Of a stretch of 64,000 nt of DNA, positions 23,000 to 34,727 are shown piece after piece. The notes beneath the pieces are model-generated. The model had not been told where the DNA came from, made no database searches, and saw only the letters and a list, made by a program, of their open reading frames with translations. Position 1 is the stretch's first letter; the number at the start of each line of letters is the position of its first letter. A program made the translations under genes and the position numbers. This stretch comes from Vitis vinifera (Eukaryota > Streptophyta > Magnoliopsida > Vitales > Vitaceae), in the NCBI RefSeq assembly GCF_030704535.1, contig NC_081818.1:27479501-27543500 (forward strand). The letters are read 5' to 3'.

Positions 23000-25473
23000 G
23001 AGGGTGGATTATGAGTCATGACTCCTTGAGGATCGAAGAAAAACAAGTCACGAGTCATGACTAGATTGTTGCTTAGCGACTACGGTAACGGGCTTGTTTA
23101 TCCAACCGCATGCCTTCTTTTATGGGCCTTGGCCCATCTCTCCTCCATTGGACTGGGCTTGGCTAGCTATGGGCTCACAGGAAGTAACACCTTCCATCCG
23201 ACTCGGGGCGGTTAGGCCCGTTTGACATATCCGTAGTTTCTAACAAACAAACTCTTCCTAAAAAGGAAAAGCACTTGTTAGGACTTAGGATTGGGTACCT
23301 TAAATTGAAAACAATTTTTAAACAAATTAATGAATAATATTTTCATTTCATAAAAACTACAATCAAGATAAGGAGAATGACTTCGGACTTATTTGGCAAC
23401 TGTTTTCAATAACAATTTTTTGTTCTCAAAAATAAAAAACCAAGAAAACATGTTTGATTTACGAAAGGTGAGTTTAGGAACTATTTTCAAAACAGTTTTT
23501 TGTTTTTTAAAACAAAAAACACAAAAAACATGTTTGGTAACAAAAAATTGTTTTTTATTTTCTGTTATTAAGAATAGAAAATATAATATTTTCATAAACA
23601 TCTTTTAATTGTTTTCTATTGTTTTCATTTGTTTTTTAACTACTATTTTAAAAAAGAATTATATTATACAAATAAGTAGAATTATTAAATATAAAATATT
23701 ATATATACAAATTATTTTTAAAACATATTTTAAAATATTAAAAATAAGTCTAAAATAAAACAAACTTTTGTTTTACAAAAATCAAAGAACAGTTTTCAAA
23801 AATTATTTTTCAAAATTGTTTTCGAAAATAATTACCAAATAGACCCAAGGTATATTTAGATAACATCTTTTAATTGTTTTCAATTATTTTCACTTTTTTT
23901 TTAAAGATTATTATAAAAAATAATTACACAAACATATAGACCGATTAAAATATAGTATTAGATATAAAAAATTTATTTTTAAAACATATCTTAAACTATT
24001 AAAAACATGTTAAAAATATTTCAGGTTTTTAACAAACTTTTATTTTCAAAAATATCAAAAAACAATTTTCAAAAACTGTTTTTCAAAACTATTTTTGAAA
24101 ATAGTTGTCAAACAAATCACATTAAAAAATATTTTAACAATAATTTTATATCAATTTTTTTTAAATAAATAAATGATAAATTAATACCCATAAATTATCT
24201 ACATGTTATTTTTATTTATCAACCTGATATAAATTGTACAAAAATATATATCCAAAATTAAGCACAATCTCTCTTCTCATTATACACTTACCAAAATTGT
24301 TTTTGGTTTTGTTTAAAACATAAAAAATAAAATATCAAATACTTTTATATTTATAAAAATTTAAAATATAATTACACCCTTCTTCTATTATATACCTTAA
24401 AGAAAAACCATTAAAACTATAAAGAAAGTATTGAGATAGCCTTTTTTTATGTTTCCGATTATTTGCTTGATTGCAGCTTATATGATGAAAGATGTTGCTA
24501 TAAAACAACTCCCACTTGTTGTAGAAAAATGTTTTTAAAAGTAGTAAAAACATGTGACAATTAGTACCTTAATATGAGTTACCATGGTTGGATTTGACCT
24601 TGACTAAAAATTAAAGAAATATCTCAAAGATTTTTTAAAAAATATAGGCTTTTGAAAAATATGATAGTTTAAAAATTATTTTAAATTTATGGCATTTTTT
24701 ACAAACTTCAATAAAAAGTCATGTCTTAAAAGGATAAATCATTTTTAAGAACTAGAGCTATATTTTTAAAAGTTAACTCCTATTTGATTCTTTGGTATGG
24801 TGGGTGTGAAAATATTTTTTAAAAATGGAAAATATAATATTTTTTGATAACATATTTTTATTATTTTTATTTATTTTAATTAAAATTATTTTAAAAAATG
24901 GTGAAACAAATATAAAGAATAATTGAAAAAAAATGACTAAAATTTATTTTTTAAAAATATTTCAAAAGTTAAAAGGATTAGAAATTCACACACAAACTTT
25001 TATTTTACAAAATATTTGAGAAATATTTTTTATCAATACTTTTTTACACAACAATATTTGAATGTTGTCAAACATACCCTAAGTTTCCCTTTTCCTTCGT
25101 ACTTCAGTGGAGAATATATTCAAAGACAATAAATGTCATACTAGGAAGATTGGAACAACAAGATGGGCCACACCCAAATCAAAAGTTACGTAGGTTGATC
25201 ATTAGATGTAGAGGACCTAAGCCTAGGAACTCGATTCTGTTGCAAGTTGCAACTACAACTCATAGAATCAAAAATAAAAATAAAAATTCCAGGCCCAGAT
25301 ATGATTACTGATAGCAGAACATTGACCTTTTTCCTTTTTTTTGTATTGGACTGGACAAGAAGATGGCCCATCTATCTAAACCAACATTGTCAGGCCCAGC
25401 CCAAAGTCCGTCAAATGTTATTTCACACATAGTTAAAAGGGAAAATACAATTCATAAAAACATAACCCTAAAT
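23000..25473. other. AT-rich intergenic spacer with fold-back remnants
   Basis: No gene was found between the FLOE-like promoter and the raffinose synthase stop. Much of 23380-25080 consists of fold-back (MITE-like) elements with the sense ttcaaaaa-attttt and ends resembling tatttgg-aac. The part 25080-25430 is unremarkable. Confidence 0.7.
23386..23847. mobile_element. MITE-like fold-back element
   Basis: The left end (ttatttggcaactgttttca) and the reverse complement of the right end (tctatttggtaattattttcg) are imperfect terminal inverted repeats, with further internal self-complementarity. It is non-coding. A related half continues to about 24118 (tagttgtcaaacaaat). Confidence 0.55.
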
Positions 25474-28072
25474 TCAGAATAAGTACTCGATCAGGGATGG
25501 GTTAGAAGAATTAGGCCATGGTACTTGGATAATGACCATGCACTCATCGTATCCAAAGGCAACCTCTTCTCCGTTGATCCTACAAGATCTTGGTTTCTCG
25601 GCTGCAAAGGCCCTCATTTCTCCGGTCCCCTTCACGCCGATCCGAACTGAGTTCTCCTCATCATCGAAGGCTAATGACTCGATTGCTCCACCGGAGTTGA
25701 GCATGTTCACTAGTCCGATTGGAGCAAACTGAACAGATTTCCCCGGGAGAGTGGTCACGGGAGAGACAGTGATTAGCTCGAAATCAAATGGGTCTAGTGA
25801 AATTTCAATGTTTTGGGATGGCTTGGAGAGGACAAGCTTCTTGGTACGGAACATGTACATGGCAAATAGCTGAACGCCTTCAATGGAGATTGGAGTACTA
25901 CTGTTCCCATTTCTCCACTCAATGTCTTTGGGGCTCGCCACGGAGGTCACAGCATGGGAAAATTGGGAGGCACATTTGTTTCTTCTCGCTTCACGGCACC
26001 ACCCTCCTCCTTGGCAGTTAAATGCTCCAAGAACTCCAGTAAACTGTACCAAGAAATTAAAATCAATTAAACAAAAGGGTAAAGTTCAATTTTGTATATT
26101 GAATTGAATTTAAGTATATGATCTCACCTTATTGAGGTTCCATATTTTGAGCATGGTGTTGCCGTCGTGAAGAGGGTCTTCGAAGAGGCAGCCTCTGGTG
26201 GGAAGGGCGTAGTACTGGCACCTCAAGATGGACCCATCTGGCAGGACCAAGCTTTTGAGCAGCTGGAAATTGTGCTTGCCGACTGAGTCGGAAACGTAGA
26301 TGGGTCCACCGGAGATGGCACGAGACGCTGCGTGGAACTCGGCGCAAGGGTGAGTAGACTGGAACATGTCCCAGTCAGGGTGGATGAAATTCCCCATCCA
26401 TAGGCTGTTGTAAGCGCAGTGCACCATGTGACACCCCTGTAGCCAAAACGTGCCGTTGGGGTCACCCGATGGATCGGTACACCAAAAATCATCTCCTGTA
26501 TTAGAAACAACAAGATGAATGAATTCTAAGTAAAAGATGAAAGATAAAAAACGAAAGCATAAGGAGATGAATGAAGTATGAAACCCACCAACTCGACCGA
26601 GCGCTATGGCCTCTGTTCCAAGGAGCATGAAATCGTTGCAGTGCTCCATGCTGGCAATCACACCATTCCCTTTGAAATGCTTCTTTATGGAGTCTGTTAA
26701 AGCTTTGTAGTAGGCCTTTGCGAGCTCCACTCTTCCACCATATTCTTCACACAGCATTTCCAGCAACTGGGCATCCCATGAATTCGTTAGCTAGGCTCAT
26801 AGAAGGTAGTGTCCCAAAGATTATAAAACTGAAAACAAGTGTTTGTTAGTTAGAACTTACATGAATAACGTCCACCTTCACACCATCAATCCCAACGGAC
26901 TCCAAATGTGAGTGAAGCCCCTCGTACAATTGATCGACTTTCTCCGGCGGAACCAGCCCGACTCCATTGTTCACGATCTTGTCCACTGCCAGATCCTCCA
27001 TTGTCAGCTTCAACCCGGGCGAGAGCTTCGGGGCGATGACGTTGGATTCGGGCAGACAGGGAACTTTGGGCCTCAACCCGCCCCAATACCCACAAAGGGC
27101 ATGCCATACGTAGACATAGTCCACGCTCTTGAACTCGTCCTTGAGGTCTCTGACAAAGGCACCCATGCCCTTGGTAAGGGCAGTAGGGCCTGAGCTTTTA
27201 GGGCTCACGTAGTCCCTGAACTTATAGTTTTCTTGGAACTTTATGAGCCTGCATGGCATCTGCTCTCCGGCTGCCGTCCGATTCATGCCTTCTTGATCGC
27301 TGATGGGATCATCATCGTGCCTGATGGACTGCCACCCATCGTCGATGAGGACGAGTCCAGGTGGACACCCACCGTCAACTAGGCCTTGGACTCCTTCCCA
27401 CACGCCTTGAGGGTGCACCTTAAGGTAGAATGCGTCCCAGGTGCACCAACCAAATTTGTCCACGATGCCAGGTGGAGTCTTTTCTTCCAGAAGCTTGAAC
27501 GTACCCAAATGAACCCTCACCACTCTCATGGCTTCCTTCACCAGACTGTACGGATCATCGCCGGCGTGGATGTACAAAGAGCTCCTGTAGCTGCCGCCGG
27601 AGACCTTCGTCGACCCGCTTTCCACGCACAAATCGACAGAGTCGTCTTCACCGGGCTGAAGAGACGATCGGAAAGGACCTTCGACGATGGGGAGGAGGAG
27701 TACGTACGGACGACCAGAGTCGGATTTGTCGAGAATCACCATCTGGGTTTCGTTCTCGAGGTCTCGGCCATTGTCGCCTACCCAATGAGTGGTCCACCAG
27801 ACCTTGAACCTGAATATACTCATGAAGCGTATGCCCTTCAGTTTTCCGACGGAGACTACGTGGCGGCTCTTGCCCTCATCGGCGTCGAACCCCACGAAGC
27901 ACCCGTCGGGGGTAACCGGTGAGGGAGTTGCCACCACATTAGGAGGCACGTCGGAGAGAACCCGGTGGCCATTAGCCACAAAGTCCGACCCTTGCAACGC
28001 GATCAACGGCTGCTTATACCCACCGCCGAGCTCGGCAATGCCGGAGTTACCCTTACTCAAGCTGGGAGCCAT
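25474..28072 (-). CDS. RFS: Raffinose synthase (galactinol--sucrose galactosyltransferase)
   Basis: Four exons: 28072-26861, 26766-26589, 26495-26128 and 26043-25474, with phases 0, 1 and 0, give 775 residues; Arabidopsis RS5 is about 780. The enzyme moves galactose from galactinol to sucrose to make raffinose in the cytosol. GH36-family landmarks are FGWCTWDAFY, VLIDDGWQS, the nucleophile in VKVDVIH (Asp about 401), SMEHCND, GDDFWCTDPSGDPNG (about 464), and HPCAEFHAASRAISGGPIYVSD. The longer insertion that marks stachyose synthases is absent after the IDDGWQS block, which favours raffinose synthase of the RS5/SIP1 group. The exons are GC-richer than the introns. Raffinose synthases commonly respond to cold, heat and abscisic acid; that is family knowledge. 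Confidence 0.95.
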
Positions 28073-28297
28073 GGATGAATTGCACTATACAGTTTGTTAG
28101 AACGGAGAAGTTGCGATGAGAAACAAAGAACCAAAGAATGGGTATATATGGCAGAAATGGAGAAAATGAAAGGAATGAAGAATCAAGAAAGATTCTATGC
28201 GATTGCGAAAGAAAACAATTGATGATAAGAAAAAGATACTGTTTGTATTTGTGAGTTAGGCTTTCGTCTTGTCTTCTTCAAGGCAACAGAGGAACAC

Positions 28298-28310
28298 CGA
28301 ATTTATAGGG
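28298..28310 (-). promoter_or_regulatory. TATA box of the raffinose synthase gene
   Basis: The minus strand reads CCCTATAAATTC (28310-28299), about 230 bp upstream of the ATG at 28072. A start near 28273 would give a 5'UTR of about 200 nt. A second TATA-like run (catatatacc) at 28142-28150 is nearer the ATG and is the alternative. Confidence 0.6.
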
Positions 28311-28535
28311 AGGGATGGGTGTGGAAAGTTTCTGACGAAAGTGAGGTTGGTCGGTCGGTTGCAGAGATTTGAGGTTGGTTTGAATTTTCTGTTTTTTATT
28401 TTAATTTTTGTCTTTTTAAGATTATCCATTCATTCGTGTCACCATAACCTCTTGCTTTTAGCATCCATTGGCGACAAGTGGCTTTTAATCCCATCTTGTC
28501 CAAATCATAAAAATCCACTTTAAAGTTAGGCCAAA

Positions 28536-28580
28536 ATAATAACGGTAATAATAACAATAATAATAATAATAATAATAATT
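28536..28580. repeat. (TAA)n microsatellite
   Basis: An ataataataa tract with two interruptions in the spacer upstream of the raffinose synthase gene. Confidence 0.9.
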
Positions 28581-30272
28581 TACAAGTATGAAAGGACTTT
28601 TTTTGCCCTTTAATTTGAGTAGTATTAATTTTATATTTACGTATGAAAAGAAAATATTTCTTCAAAAATTAATAAATTGCTCATCGATGGTAATACCACA
28701 GCATCAATAAATCACTATTTAGATATAAAGAAATTATAGTAATTTAATAAGGGGGAATTCACTTCTCATGATGTTTAGACTAAATACACTATATGATATT
28801 TGTTTTTTTAGTTGAATAGAAAATTTTAAAATATTTAGTTTTTCTTATTTAGTTAAAAATAATTTATTGATATCAATTAATGTAATTAAATTGAATATAT
28901 TAATAATAAGTTCACTTTAATTATGTTGATATTAATGAGTTACTTTTAGCTTTTAACTTTTTCTATTTAGTTAAAAAACAAACAATACCTTAATACCTAT
29001 TGGCTTGAAATTTTATGAAATAACCCACCCTTTTCATTTATTATTTTTGTTTTTCTATTTTAATTTAGAATAAAGGAAATATTTGATGAATTTTTAAACC
29101 TAATTGTATTTAGTTAAAAAGCCAAAGAAAGTGAACGAAATTAACCCATCTAATAATGCTTTATATAATAAAAGGGATTCTTTGAAGATTCACCTAATGC
29201 TCCAAAAATCATTTAATTCATTCTTTAAAATTTTAAAAATAATCTCTAAGATTTATCAAATATCTAATCATTTTATAAAAAGAAAAAAGACGTTTAATTA
29301 TTATGAAGTGCTTTTATTCTTTCAAACTCATCATGTGAACTCACTTACATTTTATCTTATTTTTAAAAAATTGTGTTTAACATGCCTTATAATTTGTATG
29401 ATTGTTTTTTTAAAAGAAATTATCAGTACGTTTAATAATAATTTTACAAAACGTTTTTAGTCTTTTCAATATTTGAAAGATAAAAAGTCTAATGTTAAAA
29501 ACGTTTCCTAATATCACTATCAAACGAATTCTAAATATTATTAACATTAAAAGCATCATCTTTCCCGAGCCAAAAATAGAATTTTTTTTTTTTTTTGAAA
29601 TGTGAGATAAATAAATTTAAGTAAGAGAAGTTGTTGTAAAATTGTCAACATATAGCCAGACCATGGAATCCAAACTCTTACAAAAAGTAGGAGTGGGTAT
29701 CTATGATCAGTGGAGTGGTGAGAGAGTTGATAAAAAAATGACATTTTTCAATACAGGCTTCTAGGATTATCCATGGCCTCTGATAAATAATACAGGCTTT
29801 TGGAAAGGAATCCCCTTATTCCATTCCATAGCTCTGTCTTTTTAATATACCTTCAGTTTTTACTTCTTTTGGGTGTGGCTAGTTTATTCTTTATGGGCCA
29901 TCTTCAATCCTAATCCTATGGGTATACTCTTCTCCAAAATAATTTTCCTCCCCATTCTACATCCACTTTCTTGGATTCCAAACACTGATAGGATGTAAAC
30001 TAGCCCAAGGAACTAAAAAGTTTACATGCTGGCCAGAATGGATGAAAAGAGAACATCATGCTTTTGCTTAAGAGAAAACATGAATCAAACAAGTGGATGC
30101 AGTGGATGGTCAGGATCCACACTTCTAGATGAATCCCAAATATTCAAATCAAAATCATCATGTTTTCCTTTCTACAACCCAATATGGAACAACTCCTTTT
30201 GATCCTTCCATCCTTAGGTGATCAAAGAATCCTTCCAAGCTTTTAACTAAAGGTAGGATAAAAAACAAATGG

Positions 30273-31731
30273 GATTGTAACCAAAAGGGAAAAAGGAAAT
30301 TCAACTTGCATGTAATCACAATTATAAAACTAAAAGCACTTAGGTAGTAAATTTTATCCATATGTATAAAAGTTCTAAGGAATTTAGTAGTACTCTAAAT
30401 TAAAAATCTTATATGATCTTAGTGAAGTCCAGCTATACATAAGGGTATATTCTTTAAGCCCCAAAAAGGAAGGTCCCTCCTCACCCAATCCAGTGAAAAG
30501 GACAAAAATAAATAAATAAAAAAATAAAAGAGAGAATAAAGTAAAGTAATTCCTTAGCAAACTTGGCTTTCTAAGGAGCTTTCTACATTGAGTAGTGGGA
30601 GTTTTTTAAAAATATTTTACCATAAAAAATAATTTTAAAAGTATCATCATTTAAGATTTCAGTTGGTCGGGTCAATCTTAGAATTGATTTTAGGTGCCCA
30701 AATGGGATTAACTCAATCCAATCTGACAAAATGAAAGTTGGTGAACAGATCCTAAAAGTCGAAACTGTCCAAAAATATCTTTTTCACTCTCTTCGAAAAG
30801 AACACGTCTTTACAAGAAAATTTTATATTTTGAATTTCATCTAATTTTTTCTTTTCTTGTAAAAGAAAGTTAAGACATTTGTACTATAAAAAAAATAATT
30901 TTCTAATTTTTAAAGTTCTATGCATGATTTAAGTAGAGAATTTATTGATAAAACAGTCAATCTGGATATTGAGCATGTCATAAGGTAATCAAAGGTTGTA
31001 ACCAAAAAGGAAAAGGGAAATTCAACTTCCAATAACTAGAGTCCATGTAATCTCAATTATATTTTTGAGAATCAAGGTGAAATCATGTGTTTATAAAACT
31101 AAAAGCACTTAGGTAGTAAATTCTATCCATATATAAAAGTTTTTAGGAATTTAGTAGTACTCTAAATTAAAAATCTTATATGATCTTATTGAAGTCTAGC
31201 TATATTTAAGGGTATTCTTTAAGCCCCAAAAAGGAAGTCCCTCCTCACCCAATCCAGTTCGAAAAGGACAAAAAAATAAATAAAAAAATAAAAGGGAGAA
31301 TAAAGTAAAGTAATTCCTTACCAAACTTGGCTTTCTAAGGAGCTTTCTACATTGAGTAGTGGGATTTTTTTTTTTAAATTGTACCATAAAAAATAGTTTT
31401 AAAAGTATAATCATTTAAGATTTCAGTTTTTTGAACTGGGTCGGGTCAACCTTAGAGTTTATTTTGGGTGCCCAAATGGGATTAACTCAATCTAATACAA
31501 CAAAATGAGAGTCGGTGAACAAATCCTAGGAGTCGAAACTATCCAAAAATCTCTTTTTCACTATCTTCGAAAAGAACACGTTTTTATAATAAAGTTTTCT
31601 CTTAAATTTCATCTAATTTTTTATTTCCTTATAAAAGAAAGTTAAGGCATTTTTACTATAAAAAAATGATTTTCTAATTTTTATAATTCTATTCATAATT
31701 TAAGTAGAGAAATTAGGCATTTTAGAAGATA
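30273..31731. repeat. Tandem duplication of an about 0.72-kb unit
   Basis: Copy A (about 30273-30991) and copy B (about 30992-31731) share a long ordered series of blocks: ttgtaaccaaaa-ggaaa, aaaagcacttaggtagtaaatt, ttaagccccaaaaaggaa, gctttctacattgagtagtggga, gtgcccaaatgggattaactc and cttcgaaaagaacacg. Differences are scattered substitutions and small indels. Copy B has about 50 extra bases near 31035-31100. There is no coding content. Confidence 0.9.
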
Positions 31732-32458
31732 ATCAAAGTCTTATTTCTTATATAGCTAAAACTTATGGTAAAATCAAATGAAAAAAAGTGAACTCATCCT
31801 TGAAAAAATTAGCTTATAATAACTTTTAGGTAAGGATGGTTTATGGAAAATATGAATTCAATGTAAAAAAATAAATAAATTTTTAAAAGTTAAGTTAAAT
31901 AAAAATAAATTCACTATAAAAATTTAAAGCTAACATATTTTGTATTTATTTTATAATAATAATTTTAAAAATAATATTTTTTTTTAAAAAAAAAATCCGC
32001 TTCTAAGGCCTCTCAGCAGGTGTAATTTGGTAATTTGAGAAAGAAAAAAGAGGGGGAAATATTCTTATTCAAAGGGAGTGGGTTTCTAGGTGGGCCACGT
32101 CGATATAGGGTCAGTGGGCGCGTGGGACTTCTTTGAACCATCAGCTAGAATCCAGCAGTAGGCAGTGGGCGGTGGCTTGTCAGAGGTGTGAGCATTGGTA
32201 GCCACAACCACCGCCCTTTTAGGACTTATGTATTAATTAATTTTTCCTTAGCATAAAAAAAGAAGAAAAAAAAAGTAGAACGTGTGAGAGGTTGAGAGAT
32301 GCCTTCCTTCATGCAAGAAATAAATGACGTAGACTGTCTATTGAAAATATGGTGGGAGAAGTTTTTGATCGCCAACTACTAAAACGGCCCAACTACCACA
32401 TTTCCAAATCATCGTCCGCCACGTAGGTTCATGGAAGCAGCTTCTAGTTCACTCCGTA

Positions 32459-32488
32459 CACGTGGAATAAAGAAGCTGCGTACACGTG
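32459..32488. promoter_or_regulatory. Pair of G-box/ABRE motifs
   Basis: The 10-bp string cgtacacgtg occurs twice, with CACGTG cores at 32459-32464 and 32483-32488. Related ACGT cores (gccacgta, gccacgtc) lie nearby at about 32408 and 32095. CACGTG bound by bZIP factors is the classic abscisic-acid and light element. No gene start is recognised next to it. Confidence 0.6.
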
Positions 32489-34727
32489 CCGCTGTTATGA
32501 TTATTGAATAGGGGGAAGGAAGGGGGGAGGAATGGGGATTGCGTGTGGGGTGGGTGGGGAGGAAGTCATAAAACGTTGGTGGGATCGTGTTATCCACTAT
32601 TAATTATAGTACAAGATTAGGATATATGGACTTTTGTTTTGTGTCGGTGCGGAAACCTCTTGGGTGTTATGGAAGTCAAATGACGTGTTCATTAATTCAG
32701 TGTTATCGGGATGCAGCCATGCATTTGAAAGCCTTGATTCATGGTCATCGTGACATGTGGCTATTGCAGGGGATAACGACTAACGACCAACGACCAACCA
32801 ACGACCATCCACCGATTAGGGCGCCACCTCCGCATTCACAAATTTTGAAGTTTTGAACACAACGTTCAAATGCCGCGGACACTTGTCGCCCCTTTTTATT
32901 TTTATTTTTGTTTAATATCACTTTTGGATACTCGGTGAGCCACCTTGTACGAATCAATCTCACAGATCTTTTCTTACGTTTGAAGTTTGAACGATATCCA
33001 ATTGATTTTTCTTATGCTTTGAACCATATCCACTGCAAACCACTACGAACTCCCCCAAAACAAAACTCCACTCCCATAATTCCTAAAATCGCACTAGGCT
33101 TTGAGGACAGGGACGGAGGCAGAATTCAATCATTATCAGTCTTTTTTTCATGACATCATATGATTGCAAGTCAATTTTAGACTCATTCACATGCCACAGA
33201 CAAGATAAGAAATCGTCCAACCTTTCAATATCTATTTTTGAAGTAATTATAATTAATAAACATAAATAAATACTTTTTTTTCATCCATTATTGATTTATC
33301 ATATAAATAAAATTTGTTGAGGAAGTAATTCTTTATCCCTAATTACGCTATCAAGATTGAAGAGTTTAATAAGTGTTTAATAAAAGTTTAATAGTCAATA
33401 AAAGATTGTTAATATCATCCTACAAGGTCTAAGTGTCCTCTTGATTTATTTAATAAAAATATTATTATTTAAAATATTAAATCTTTCAATTAATCAATAA
33501 ATACTTTGCATTCAACACTGTTCCTAATAGTTATTGAAACTTAATCAATTAGAACACATGATTTAATTAGTAAAAACCTTCATCATTAAGTAATAGATTA
33601 ATTAAAAAACAGAGTATATGTTCTTATTTCATCATTTAGCCTATCCAATAATTAATTCATATATTAATTATAATGATAGCAATCGACTATAAACAAAATT
33701 TTAATTCTTGATTCAATTAAAAAACCATTTTTCATGTGGTAATATTATTAAATAGAAAAAGAAAATATCACTAATCAACCACAAAGTCTCATGAATTTTC
33801 TATGGACAATAGCCTTAATTATTAAATATTAATGGGTTAACACAGATGATATCAAAGAGAATATCAATCTCAATTCATTTTTCAATCTGCTTCATTCTAG
33901 AAGACTTGCTAATAACACTTGCTATCACTTCAACATCCCATCTCACATGGGCCTCATGATTTAGGAGATACGAACTTATCAAGCTTTTTACTACGATCTC
34001 CCATTTGCCTAAAAGATTTTTATGATCTCTTGCATTATTTGATATTTTATTTCTAAAGATCTTGAATCCGGAGTCTTTCGGAGATAAGGCAGAGTGGTAA
34101 GTAATATCCAACCTGATGGGCCTGGTTTAACTGAACTTCTCGTCAATTTTGGACACCTTAATCGGCTACCCGAAAAAGCTTAAAACTTTTGGACAATTAA
34201 GTTTTATAACACTTCTTCGCATGCCTCTCGTCTAACCAAAACTTTGCAAGGACGGTCCATGTGAGAGCAGTACGCAAAGCCCGCTCTGAGTGTAATCTCA
34301 TATAGACCTGAGCTCAGCCCAGCACACACTGCATGCCTCCATAGCCCATCCTAGTAACTAGTAAGGCATATTGCCTGGTGAGGGTTGGTCCTAACAGAAG
34401 CTGTAAACTACTGTCATATGACATTAGAAAATCTCCAATTAATATTGCACCCCAAGTACTCAATTGTCAGCTTAGAATAACCCCACACATTTTGAACGAA
34501 GGCGCAAAGAAAATGCAATAACCTGTTATTATATATTCCAAGGAAATGAGAAATATACACACCTGCGGTTTACATTACTGATTTCTTATTTTTCTTTTTC
34601 ATCTCTCTTTACAGCTATCTCCCTCTTTATTTTGATTGACAGCTACATGATTTTTTTTAATATGGGTCAACAATAATGACTCTTTTAGCTCGTATTGAAC
34701 TTATAATAGATATTTACTTTGCCAAAG

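Larger units (their letters stand above)
28581..34727. other. Intergenic spacer between raffinose synthase and glycosyltransferase genes
   Basis: No convincing gene was found in 6 kb. It holds a fold-back end near 29440-29545 (acgtttttag...aaaacgtttcctaa), a 0.7-kb tandem duplication at 30273-31731, a GC-richer stretch with ACGT-core motifs at 32090-32500, short aacgacc repeats at 32772-32806, and AT-rich filler. The part 33835-34400 is less AT-rich and may be an old element I cannot classify. Confidence 0.65.

Noticed and set aside
27386-27922. 178-codon plus-strand ORF
   Set aside because: It lies opposite exon 1 of the raffinose synthase gene, whose minus-strand reading has all the family motifs.
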